From Chloroflexota bacterium (GTDB lineage Bacteria > Chloroflexota > Anaerolineae > Aggregatilineales > Phototrophicaceae), in contig JACAER010000056.1 of NCBI GenBank assembly GCA_013388745.1, forward strand, positions 54,958 to 118,957: 64,000 bases of DNA, given 5' to 3'. Below the pieces are notes generated by a model. The model did not search any database. It had not been told where the DNA came from and was given only the letters and a program-made list of their open reading frames with translations. This document shows, one piece after another, positions 42,461-50,700 of the stretch; the stretch's first letter is position 1; each line of letters opens with the position of its first letter. A program made the position numbers and the translations under genes.

Positions 42461-43690
42461 CTACCATAAGGCCATCTGCGCGGCGTCTAACGCCGCCTGC
42501 ACCTGCGCCAGCCCCGCCGGGATCCCGCCGCCCTGCGCCAGATCAGGCCGCCCGCCGCCGCGCGCCTTGCCGAGCAGCGTGAGCGCGGCTTTCAGCGGTG
42601 CATTCATGTCGGGCGTGGCGTCTGTGCTGCGCGCGCAGATGATCTGCGCTTTGTCGCCGGCTGTGCCCAGCAGCGCGACCACGCCGGGCGTTTCTGTGAG
42701 GCGCGCGGCGAGCAAACGCAGTTCGGCGGCGGCGCGGTTTTCGAAGGCCGCTTTGACCAACCGCAGCCCGTTGTGTTCAGTGGCGTTTTGCAGCAGCGCC
42801 GCGGCATCGTATTCCACGAGACGCGCGCTGGCGGCGCGCAGGGCAGTGTGTGCGCTTTTCAGTTCATCGCGCAAACGGGTGATAGCCGCCACGATCTCCG
42901 ACGTGGCGCAGGTCAGATCGGCGCTGAGCGTGCTGATGATGGCATTTTTCTGCTGATAGTCGCGCAGCGCCCGCCCGCCGCAGCGAAATTCTACGCGCAG
43001 TTTATCGCCGCGCCGTTCGGTTTTCAGCACTTTGATGAGGCCGATTTCGCCGGTATGGGCGACATGCGTGCCGCCGCAGGCGGTGACATCAAAGCCGTCG
43101 ATGTCGATCACGCGCAGCCCGTCGGTGTACATTTTCTCCGGGATTTTGCGCACGCGCACGCCTTCGCGCCCGCCAGAAGGCGCGGCTTCTGCCGCATCGA
43201 GCGCGATCAGGCGGGCACGCACGGGGCGGTTTTCCTGCACGATCTGATTCGCCAGCGTTTCCGCCGCGCTGATCTGCTCGGCAGGCAGGTTTTTGTCCAG
43301 ATCGATCGTCACGCTGTCCGGGCTGAGATGAAAGCCCACCGTATGCGCGTCTGCCGTCTGGACAAAGGCCTGTGTCAGAATATGCTGGCCGGTATGCTGC
43401 TGCATATGGTCGAAGCGGCGCGCCCAATCGACCTGACAGGCCACTTCGGCGGCGGCGGCCAGCGGCGCTGCCAGCACATGCAGCACCGCGCCATCGCTTT
43501 CGCGCGTTTGCACATCGACCACAGCCACGCCGCCGATCTCCCCCAGATCGTGCGGTTGGCCGCCGGACGCCGGGTAAAAATAGGTGGCGTCGAGAATCAC
43601 GACCGGGCGCTGGCCGGCCTGGAGACGTTCGCGAATGCGCGCCTGAAACCTGGTGGTGTAGGCATCATCGTAGTAGCGGCGTGCGTTCAT
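42461..43690 (-). CDS. Free-standing alanyl-tRNA editing protein (AlaX-like with DHHA1)
   Basis: This 409-residue protein hydrolyses mischarged Ser- or Gly-tRNA(Ala). It has the N-terminal AlaX beta-barrel (DATYFYPASGGQPHDLG), the zinc/catalytic motifs QQHTGQHIL and CGGTHVAHTGEIG, and a C-terminal DHHA1 domain with GGGRPDLAQGGG. It lacks the synthetase domain. Start 43690 follows AGGACAGG; an ATG at 43711 is an alternative. Confidence 0.92.
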   Translation of the reverse strand: MNARRYYDDAYTTRFQARIRERLQAGQRPVVILDATYFYPASGGQPHDLGEIGGVAVVDVQTRESDGAVLHVLAAPLAAAAEVACQVDWARRFDHMQQHTGQHILTQAFVQTADAHTVGFHLSPDSVTIDLDKNLPAEQISAAETLANQIVQENRPVRARLIALDAAEAAPSGGREGVRVRKIPEKMYTDGLRVIDIDGFDVTACGGTHVAHTGEIGLIKVLKTERRGDKLRVEFRCGGRALRDYQQKNAIISTLSADLTCATSEIVAAITRLRDELKSAHTALRAASARLVEYDAAALLQNATEHNGLRLVKAAFENRAAAELRLLAARLTETPGVVALLGTAGDKAQIICARSTDATPDMNAPLKAALTLLGKARGGGRPDLAQGGGIPAGLAQVQAALDAAQMALW

Positions 43691-43839
43691 CAGTAACCTG
43701 TCCTTCGGCATAATGTCAGCACTGCAAACGGATAATCGTGAACGCGCTCTAGTACCTTGACAACCGAAGCGCTGATGGTAAGGGCCAGGCTTACCTCGCC
43801 CTTACGAATAACACCTGTCATTCTCATAGTGTTGAAGCG

Positions 43840-44745
43840 CTAGGCGTCGTCGCGGTCAATGACATCTTGTGTCGCGCGTTCCAACTGGTCGGGCGACATC
43901 GTGCGCGCCTTCTGGATACGCTCCAGCCGTTTGCTGAACTGCATGGTGGCATAGTTGATGAAGTCCTCGACCTTCAGGCCGAAGGGCACAGGATCGTACA
44001 GAGCGAAGACTTCGTTAATAATGCCTATCGTCGGCAGCAGCAGGGTGTTCATCGTGTTTTCGGCGGTGTCCCACAGCGCGTGATTCTCGGCTACGAGGCG
44101 CGAAATCAGGAAGACACCGTAAGCGATATGGCGCGATTCGTCCTGCTTGAGCAAGCGGATGCCTTCGCACTGGCCGGGCATCAAATTGTTGTTCTTAAGC
44201 ATGGTGAAGTAAGCATGATAGCCGGTTTCAGCCAGCACGCCTTCGACGATCATGTTATAGGTGACAGAGGCCTGAATCTGCGCGGCGGGCGACGAATCGA
44301 CCGTCAGGCGGGAAAGCGCGCTGGGCAGCGCGTCGTAGAACAGCATCTTGTAGGTGTCGGTATGAAAGCGGCTGAGATCACCCGGCGTTTGCACCACATC
44401 ATCGAGGAAGCGGCGGAAAAAGTCGGTGTGCTTGGCTTCTTCCCACAAAAACGTTGTCAGGAACATTTCTTCTTCGATGCGGCCTTCTTTGGCGATCGTC
44501 ATAATCAGCGGCAGCAGGTCGAGCGTGACGGCTTCCTCGCCTGCCTGGAACAGCGCTGTCAGGTGCAGAATCACCTCTTTTTCGTCGGTTGTCAACTTTT
44601 GCCAATCGGCTTTGTCCTGTGTGAAGTCGATGTCGCTGGGATTCCAGATGCCGAACTTTTTGGCTTTTTCGAACAGACGCATGGGCGGGCTTTCGCGACG
44701 CAGCCCGCGTGTGGTGGTGGCGAAGCTGGTGTGATGGCTTAACAT
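43840..44745 (-). CDS. R2-like ligand-binding oxidase (R2lox)
   Basis: This 301-residue ferritin-like protein has the di-metal ligands Glu70, Glu103, His106, Glu168, Glu203 and His206. It keeps Val73 and Tyr163, the pair that forms the ether cross-link in R2lox, in the expected spacing (GEEAV and TYNMIVEG). R2lox binds a Mn/Fe cofactor and a fatty-acid-like ligand; it is not a working ribonucleotide reductase subunit. WNPSDIDF near the N-terminus also fits. Start 44745 has AAGGAG; the frame beyond that is leader. No nrdA partner is present. Confidence 0.88.
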   Translation of the reverse strand: MLSHHTSFATTTRGLRRESPPMRLFEKAKKFGIWNPSDIDFTQDKADWQKLTTDEKEVILHLTALFQAGEEAVTLDLLPLIMTIAKEGRIEEEMFLTTFLWEEAKHTDFFRRFLDDVVQTPGDLSRFHTDTYKMLFYDALPSALSRLTVDSSPAAQIQASVTYNMIVEGVLAETGYHAYFTMLKNNNLMPGQCEGIRLLKQDESRHIAYGVFLISRLVAENHALWDTAENTMNTLLLPTIGIINEVFALYDPVPFGLKVEDFINYATMQFSKRLERIQKARTMSPDQLERATQDVIDRDDA

Positions 44746-45090
44746 GGGATACTCCTTAAGGAAATTCCTGTGAGCGGTTAACCTGTGACGGTTGGCGAAG
44801 CAGCCGGGACAGCAAGTCGCCAGCCGACAGATGGCCCACAGGCAGTAAACGCGGCCAATGGGGCGCGCCTGTGTAAAGTGTACCGCTTTGCTGCCGAAAG
44901 CGGCAAACGCATGGCCCCAAAGGGCCAAGTAATCGCTTCCCATTTAGCCTACAGGGCGACCCTCCCCGTCAAAGGGTGCGCGCGGCGGCCTGCTGGCCTA
45001 TTCCTTAATTGTGGCTGGCTTGTGTCCACCTTGATTCTAATGTCATAATAACCCAATATTGCAGCACCGAGCCGCAAGGGTTAAATCACG
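44746..45090 (-). other. Long structured leader of R2lox and divergent promoter region
   Basis: The roughly 270 bases upstream of R2lox can form several hairpins on the minus strand, for example TTTGC-TGCCG-CTTT-CGGCA-GCAAA and GGCCC-TTTG-GGGCC. They do not match any riboswitch consensus that I know. On the plus side TTGTGT (45020-45025), 18 bases and CATAAT (45044-45049) may serve the TIR-WD40 gene. Confidence 0.4.
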
Positions 45091-47997
45091 ATGCCCGACA
45101 TTTTTGTCTCGTATTCACGCAAGGACAAGGAATTCGTCCGCCGTCTGGTCGATAGCTTTAAGGTCCAGGGCCGCGATGTGTGGGTCGATTGGGAAGATAT
45201 TCCGCTCACCGCCGATTGGCTGAAAGAGATTTATCAGGGGATCGAAGCCTCGAACAACTTTGTGTTCGTCATCAGCCCGGATTCGGTGGCCTCAGAGGTG
45301 TGTGGGCAAGAGCTGGCGCACGCGCTGGAACACAACAAACGGCTGGTGCCGATTCTGACGCGCGAGGTGACGGATTTTAAGCTGATGCACGGCGCGCTGT
45401 CGTCGCACAACTGGATTTACATGCGCGCCGGCGATGATTTCGACACGGCCTTCAAAGGGCTGACGCAGGCCATCGACACCGATCTGGAGCATGTCAAGGC
45501 GCATACGCGCCTGTTGGAACGCGCGCTGGAATGGGAGCAGAAAAAGCACAACGACAGCCTGCTGCGCGGCGCAGAACTGCAAGCGGGCGAGCAGTGGTTG
45601 GCGCAGAGCGCTAACAAAAAGCCCGGCCCCACTGTTACACAGTCCACCTACATTTACGAAAGCCGCCGCGCCGAAAACCGCCGCCAGCGCACGCTGCTAA
45701 CGAGCATTTTTGGCGCGCTGGTGGTTTCGGTGATTCTGCTGATTTTCGCCGTGTATCAGACGGTACAGGCGGGGTTGCACGCGCAGCGCGCCGACCGCAA
45801 CGCGCAATACGCGCTGGCGCGGCAATTGGCGGCACAGTCGGCGGTGCGGCTGGATACGCAGTTGGACGTGGCGCTGCTGCTGAGCCTGGAAGCGAATACG
45901 ATTGCCGGCCAGGTGGGGCTGGCGGGGGGCGAAGTGCGCGGGACGCTGCTGAACGCGCTGCAATACAGCCCCAATTTGCTGCTGTATCTGCACGGCAACG
46001 GGGCGGCGGTCAAAAGTATTGCGCTGCGCGCCGATGGCCTGGTATTGGCTTCGGCGCACGCTAATGGCGAGGTGCTGCTGTGGGATATGCAGACGCAGCA
46101 GATTATCGCCAGGCTGGCGCGTACACAGGGCGATCGTATGGAGGCGGTGGCGCTTTCGCCCGATGGCCGGCTGCTGGCGTCCGGCAGCAACGATAATACT
46201 GTCGCGCTGTGGGATGTGAGCGACCCGACGAACGCGCAGCGTATCGGTGCGCCGCTGGCCGCGCATACCAGCACGGTGACGAACGTGCTGTTTAGCCCGG
46301 CGGGCACACTGCTGATCAGCGCCGACAACGCAGGCACGCTGATCGTGTGGGACATCAGCGATCCGGCTGCCCCGCAGCCGGTCGGCGCACCGCTGGCGGC
46401 GCACGACGTGGCAGTGGGCGATCTGGTGTTTACGCGCGCCGGCGATATTCTGATCAGCAGCGGCTATGACTCGACGATCAAATTCTGGCAGATGGACGAT
46501 CCCGCCGCGCCGGAATTGATCCGCACGCTGGCGGGACACGAAGGCAATGTGCTGACCGTCGCGCTGAACCCGGATAACACGCTGCTGGCTTCGGGGGCGA
46601 CTGACCGCGATATTTTCCTGTGGGAGATGGCCGCTGCGCTCGATACCAGCGTGGAAGGTGTCGAACCGCTGCGCGTTTTCGCCGGGCACACCAATTTTGT
46701 GGTAGAAGCGCAGTTCAGCCCGGATGGGAGTGTGCTGGCATCGGCGGGGGCAGACGAGGAAATTATTCTGTGGGATATGAACGCGGAGGCGGCGAACGAT
46801 ACACGCGACGTGCCGCATCTGATCGGGCATTCCAACTGGATTAACGGGTTGGCGTTTTCTTTGGATGGGCGCGCGCTGATTTCGGGCAGTGACGATACCA
46901 GTATTATTCTGTGGGACTTGGCGCGCCGCCAGCAAATCGGGCGCACGTTGAGCGGACACACCAATGAGGTGCTGAGCGTGGCCTATAGTCCTAACGGCGC
47001 GCTGATCGCCTCTGGCAGCCTGGATCAGACGGTGATTCTGTGGGACGCGGCGACGGGCGCAGCGATCGGCGCACCGCTGGCGGGGCATAGCGGGCAGGTG
47101 GAAAGCGTGGCCTTCAGTGCCGACAGCCGCCTGCTGGCGACGACCAGCAATGATCTGGAACATCAGATCATCCTGTGGGATGTGAGCGACCCGGCCGCGC
47201 CGCGTCCGCTGGGCGCTGCGCTCAATGGGCACACACAGGGCGTGCTGAACGCTGTGTTCAGTCCCGACGGCACGCTGCTGGCGAGTTCCGCTTCTGACGG
47301 CACGATCATTTTGTGGGACATCAGCGACCTGGCCAACGCGCAGCAGATCGGCGCGCCGCTGACCGGGCATACGGGTTTTCTGAAGGCGCTGGCCTTTTCG
47401 CCCGATGGCACGCTGCTGGCGTCCGGCGCGCGGGATCGCACCGTGCGCCTGTGGGATGTGAATCGCGAATCCGCTGCGTTCGGCCAGCCATTGGGCGAGC
47501 CACTGACCGGGCATACGCGCGCGCTGCTGGCGGTGGCTTTCAGTCCCGATGGGCGGTGGCTGGCGACGACCGGCGTGGACGAGACGATCCGCGTGTGGGA
47601 CGTGCGCACGCGCGCACTGGTTTTCGGGCCGATGCACAGCCATACCTGGTTCGTGCAAAGTGTGGCCTTCAGCCCTGATGGGCGCATGATGGCAACAGGC
47701 AGCACCGACCAAACGATTATTTTGTGGGACACGGCGACGTTCCAGCAGATCGGCCGCCCGATACGCGGGCATACGGACAGCGTGCGCAGCGTGTCCTTCA
47801 GCCCGGACAGCCGTTATCTGGTTTCGGGCAGCGAAGACATGACGCTGATTATCTGGGATGTGGATTTTGGCGTGTGGGAAGCGCGCGCGTGCCAGATGGT
47901 GAACCGCGAACTCACCAGCGCCGAATGGCAGGAATTTGTGGGGGAGGATAATCCACCGGCAGTGTGCGCGGCGGGCGACAACGCCGGCAGCCCGTAA
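45091..47997 (+). CDS. TIR domain - transmembrane - WD40 repeat protein
   Basis: This 968-residue protein begins with a TIR domain (1-130: MPDIFVSYSRKDKEFVRRLV, then VFVISPDSVASEVCGQELAH). Glu74 is in the position of the catalytic Glu of TIR NADases. A coiled region and one membrane helix (about 204-226) follow. The rest holds 14 WD-type blades, from VLLWDM to LIIWDV, enough for two seven-blade propellers. The propellers would lie on the opposite side of the membrane from the TIR domain, suggesting a receptor with outside sensing and inside NAD cleavage or signalling. It stands alone, with no known defence partner next to it. Confidence 0.9.
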   Translation: MPDIFVSYSRKDKEFVRRLVDSFKVQGRDVWVDWEDIPLTADWLKEIYQGIEASNNFVFVISPDSVASEVCGQELAHALEHNKRLVPILTREVTDFKLMHGALSSHNWIYMRAGDDFDTAFKGLTQAIDTDLEHVKAHTRLLERALEWEQKKHNDSLLRGAELQAGEQWLAQSANKKPGPTVTQSTYIYESRRAENRRQRTLLTSIFGALVVSVILLIFAVYQTVQAGLHAQRADRNAQYALARQLAAQSAVRLDTQLDVALLLSLEANTIAGQVGLAGGEVRGTLLNALQYSPNLLLYLHGNGAAVKSIALRADGLVLASAHANGEVLLWDMQTQQIIARLARTQGDRMEAVALSPDGRLLASGSNDNTVALWDVSDPTNAQRIGAPLAAHTSTVTNVLFSPAGTLLISADNAGTLIVWDISDPAAPQPVGAPLAAHDVAVGDLVFTRAGDILISSGYDSTIKFWQMDDPAAPELIRTLAGHEGNVLTVALNPDNTLLASGATDRDIFLWEMAAALDTSVEGVEPLRVFAGHTNFVVEAQFSPDGSVLASAGADEEIILWDMNAEAANDTRDVPHLIGHSNWINGLAFSLDGRALISGSDDTSIILWDLARRQQIGRTLSGHTNEVLSVAYSPNGALIASGSLDQTVILWDAATGAAIGAPLAGHSGQVESVAFSADSRLLATTSNDLEHQIILWDVSDPAAPRPLGAALNGHTQGVLNAVFSPDGTLLASSASDGTIILWDISDLANAQQIGAPLTGHTGFLKALAFSPDGTLLASGARDRTVRLWDVNRESAAFGQPLGEPLTGHTRALLAVAFSPDGRWLATTGVDETIRVWDVRTRALVFGPMHSHTWFVQSVAFSPDGRMMATGSTDQTIILWDTATFQQIGRPIRGHTDSVRSVSFSPDSRYLVSGSEDMTLIIWDVDFGVWEARACQMVNRELTSAEWQEFVGEDNPPAVCAAGDNAGSP

Positions 47998-48021
47998 CGC
48001 ATCGCCGGCCTCACCCCCCTG

Positions 48022-48078
48022 CCCCCTCTCCATGTGCAGGTTTGGCGTATGTATGAACCATGTGACATGGAGAGGGGG
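48022..48078. repeat. 14-bp inverted repeat, REP/MITE-like, between convergent genes
   Basis: CCCCCTCTCCATGT (48022-48035) and ACATGGAGAGGGGG (48065-48078) are exact inverted copies around 29 bases. It lies between convergent genes and could terminate both. The sequence resembles dispersed C-rich palindromes that I have seen in Chloroflexota genomes; copy number must be checked. Confidence 0.7.
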
Positions 48079-48099
48079 AGAAAAGGTGTTCGGCGTCTG

Positions 48100-49260
48100 T
48101 CAGGGCGCGGCAGTAGCTTCGGCTTCGCCATCGAGCAGTTGGCCGCTTACGGGGTCAACGCCGGTGGTGATCGAGCCGTCGCGCAGTCCTTCGAGCACTG
48201 CCGTCACCCGCTCGGTGACTTCGCTGGGCACAGCGGCATCGTGCGCGGGGGCAAAAGTGATGCCGTCGTTGGCGACTTCCAGCACATAAGAACTGCCCGC
48301 AGGCCAGTTGGCGGTCTCACCTGCCGCCGCAACCCCCAGCAGGTGATACACGCCGTTATCGACGCGCTTCACGGCGCTGGTAATCAGGCGGTCTGCGCCG
48401 GGTGTTTCGCCGCCGCCGAAGGTGGTGAAATATTCATCCTGATCGACGCCGATGACCCACACGCCCACCGACGCGCCGAAGACAATCGCGCCGGAGCCGG
48501 TGGGGCCGCCCGCGCCGAACACTACGTCCGCGCCTTCGCCAATGAATTGCTCCGCCGCCGCCGCGCCGCGATCGGGCGCCTGGAAGTCGTCGATATACAC
48601 GCCCAGCAGGCCGATTTCGGGGTTGATATAGCGCGCGCCCTGTTCAAAGCCGTTGCGGAACTTGACCACCGGCGGCATATCCACGCCGTAGACGCCCGCC
48701 ACGATGTTGGATTCGGTCATCAGCGCGGCCATCGTGCCGACGATGAAGCCGGCCTGATCTTCGCGGAACTGGATGCCGACGACATTGGGCGGCGCGTTTT
48801 CGATCACCTGATCGACGCCGATGAACAGCACATCGGGGTTTTGTGGCGCTAAGGCCAGCACCGTGTCGGTGAAGTAAAAGCCGACGGTGACAATCGCGTC
48901 GTAGCCTTCGTTCAGGCAGGTGGTGATGTTGGCTTGGTAATCGGTTTGCGCCTGCGTTTCGATAAACGTCGAATCGAGGCTGAAGTCTTGCACCGCGCGC
49001 ACCATGCCTTCGTAGGCGAATTGGTTAAACGTGCCGTCCGTGATAGTCCCGACATCGGTAATCAGGCAGACGGATGTGATAGGCGTCAGGGCGAATTCGC
49101 TGGAAGCGCTGGCTTCGGGCGTGGGCGCTTCGGTGGCGGCCTCTGTTGCTACTTCGGTGGCTTCGTCACTAGGTGTGGGGGCGCTGGTAGGTGTGGGCGC
49201 TGGCGCGCAGGCCGCCAATAGTATCAAGATCAACAACAGTCCTATCGTGAATCGCTGCAT
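48100..49260 (-). CDS. BMP-family (Med/BmpA) ABC substrate-binding lipoprotein
   Basis: This 386-residue lipoprotein has the lipobox LLAACAP (Cys18), a Thr/Pro/Glu-rich linker, then the BMP fold with VCLITDVGTITDGTFNQFAYEG, GTMAALMTESNIVAGVYG and GAGGPTGSGAIVFG. Characterised members bind purine nucleosides. Start 49260 is set by AAGGAGG. No permease or ATPase gene is adjacent, so the importer is completed from elsewhere or the protein is a sensor. It is the last minus-strand gene downstream of fabD. Confidence 0.9.
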   Translation of the reverse strand: MQRFTIGLLLILILLAACAPAPTPTSAPTPSDEATEVATEAATEAPTPEASASSEFALTPITSVCLITDVGTITDGTFNQFAYEGMVRAVQDFSLDSTFIETQAQTDYQANITTCLNEGYDAIVTVGFYFTDTVLALAPQNPDVLFIGVDQVIENAPPNVVGIQFREDQAGFIVGTMAALMTESNIVAGVYGVDMPPVVKFRNGFEQGARYINPEIGLLGVYIDDFQAPDRGAAAAEQFIGEGADVVFGAGGPTGSGAIVFGASVGVWVIGVDQDEYFTTFGGGETPGADRLITSAVKRVDNGVYHLLGVAAAGETANWPAGSSYVLEVANDGITFAPAHDAAVPSEVTERVTAVLEGLRDGSITTGVDPVSGQLLDGEAEATAAP

Positions 49261-49332
49261 GGGTTGCCTCCTTATAGTGGACATGCTGATAGAGAGCATA
49301 ACACAGCGCAGGGCAGGCGCGCCGCCCAATTT

Positions 49333-50286
49333 TTAGGCGCTTTCCTGGGCGATGAAGGCCTGCAGCGCTGCGGCGCTGTTGAGCGCGACGCCGCTTTTGC
49401 CGCGATCGATGCGCTTGAGCAGGCCGCTGAGCACGTCTTTGGGGCCAATTTCGATGAAGCGTTCCGCGCCCGCCGCGATCATGGCGCGCACGCTTTCGGC
49501 CCAGCGCACAGACTGCGTAAGCTGCTGGTTGAGTTCGTCGCGGATGGCCTCGACGCTAGTGAGCGGCTGCGTGCTGACATTGCCGTACACCGCAATACGC
49601 GGCGTGTAGAAGCGTGTTGTGTCGAGCGCCTGCCGGAATTCCGCCGCTGCCGTTTCCATCAGCGGCGAATGCGCGGCGATGCTGACGGCCAGCTTGACGG
49701 CTTTTTTGACGCCAGCGGCGGCGGCGAGTTCCAGCGCTTTTTCCAGAGCGCTTGCATCGCCGGAAATGACGACCTGGCCGGGGCAGTTATCGTTGGCCAG
49801 CACGACAGGACGCCCGCTGTGCGCGCTAGCCTGCGCGCACAGGGCACGCGCGGCCTCGGCATCCAATCCTAGCAGCGCAGCCATCGCGCCCGGCTGCTGC
49901 TCGCCGGCTTGTTTCATCAGGCGTCCGCGTTCGCGCACCAGCCGCAGCCCATCGGGGAACGACAGCGCGCCGGCGGCGGTGAGCGCCGTGAATTCGCCCA
50001 GACTGTGCCCGGCAGCGCACAGGGGCGCGATGTCGCTCAGTTCGCCTTGCAGCACGCGCAGAATCGCCACGCCGCAGACGTAAAGCGCGGGCTGTGTGTT
50101 AAGGGTGTCGTTCAGCGTGTCTTCGGGGCCGGCGAAGCAGATTTCCGAAAAACGGAAGCCAAGCACATCGTCGGCTTCTTCGAAGGTCTGGCGGGCGACG
50201 GCGTGGGCGGCGGCGATATCCTGCCCCATGCCGACAGTCTGCGAACCCTGACCGGGAAAAACCAGCGCGGTGGTCGATGCCATCAT
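49333..50286 (-). CDS. fabD: Malonyl-CoA:ACP transacylase
   Basis: This 317-residue enzyme loads malonyl groups onto acyl carrier protein. The motifs are ALVFPGQGSQTVGMGQDI, the nucleophile elbow GHSLGEFTAL and SIAAHSPLMETAAAEF with the catalytic His. A double ATG (50286 and 50283) follows AAAAGGAC; either may be used. It lies downstream of rpmF, a common linkage with fatty acid genes, although plsX and fabH are not present. Confidence 0.95.
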   Translation of the reverse strand: MMASTTALVFPGQGSQTVGMGQDIAAAHAVARQTFEEADDVLGFRFSEICFAGPEDTLNDTLNTQPALYVCGVAILRVLQGELSDIAPLCAAGHSLGEFTALTAAGALSFPDGLRLVRERGRLMKQAGEQQPGAMAALLGLDAEAARALCAQASAHSGRPVVLANDNCPGQVVISGDASALEKALELAAAAGVKKAVKLAVSIAAHSPLMETAAAEFRQALDTTRFYTPRIAVYGNVSTQPLTSVEAIRDELNQQLTQSVRWAESVRAMIAAGAERFIEIGPKDVLSGLLKRIDRGKSGVALNSAAALQAFIAQESA

Positions 50287-50341
50287 AAGTCCTTTTGGGT
50301 GTAGGCGGCGCGAAACATGCCGACAAGCATAACGCGAATCA

Positions 50342-50371
50342 AAAAGCCGCTCCAGAGGGGAAACGGCTTTT
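50342..50371 (-). terminator. Intrinsic terminator after rpmF
   Basis: AAAAGCCG and CGGCTTTT arms (50342-50349, 50364-50371) form a hairpin with U-rich end on the minus strand, 20 bases beyond the rpmF stop. Confidence 0.75.
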
Positions 50372-50391
50372 AGGGCAGTGTCGTCAGGAGA

Positions 50392-50580
50392 TTATTTGTC
50401 GGCTTTGATTTCAACAACGGTCTCGCCTCTGTAGCTGCCGCAGTTGAGACAAACATGGTGCGCAACATGGTATTCGCCACAGTTTTCGCACACGACCAGA
50501 TGCTTGAGCGACAGCGCATCGTGCGCGCGGCGGCGGCCACGACGACTGCGAGACAGTTTGCGTTTTGGATGCGGACCCAC
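50392..50580 (-). CDS. rpmF: 50S ribosomal protein L32
   Basis: This 62-residue protein starts with a GTG at 50580, seven bases after AAGGAG, giving the usual PKRKLSRSRRGRRRAH start region. The zinc ribbon is intact: CENCGEYH and CLNCGSY. The promoter is clear (see 50618-50646). The longer frame upstream has no site and runs into the promoter. Confidence 0.95.
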   Translation of the reverse strand: MGPHPKRKLSRSRRGRRRAHDALSLKHLVVCENCGEYHVAHHVCLNCGSYRGETVVEIKADK

Positions 50581-50617
50581 AGAAGTGCTCCTTAAAATTC
50601 TACACAAAACGCTGCGC

Positions 50618-50646
50618 ATTATAGGGTGGGGCGTGGGTGGAGTCAA
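50618..50646 (-). promoter_or_regulatory. rpmF promoter
   Basis: On the minus strand TTGACT (50641-50646), 17 bases, TATAAT (50618-50623): close to sigma-70 consensus. Confidence 0.85.
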
Positions 50647-50668
50647 TCGTGAGTATTTACCGCGCCTC

Positions 50669-50677
50669 TGCTATAAT
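50669..50677 (+). promoter_or_regulatory. Extended -10 promoter of the cell-wall cluster
   Basis: TGCTATAAT at 50669-50677 is an extended -10 box 24 bases before the ATG at 50701. No good -35 box is seen. It is divergent from the rpmF promoter. Confidence 0.55.
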
Positions 50678-50700
50678 CGCGCTGATTTCAGGAGCAAATT

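Noticed and set aside
43840..44745. Ribonucleotide reductase beta subunit
   Set aside because: The Val-Tyr cross-link pair and the WNPSDIDF start fit R2lox, and no alpha subunit gene lies nearby.
44746..45090. Cobalamin, Mn or c-di-AMP riboswitch before R2lox
   Set aside because: I could not match the conserved boxes of these classes (for example the B12 box or the GGGGAGUAG core of the Mn class); kept only as a structured leader.
45697..48033. A 778-codon open frame on the minus strand
   Set aside because: It is the mirror of the WD40 repeats of the TIR protein; high GC and biased codons keep the opposite strand open. It has no domain pattern.
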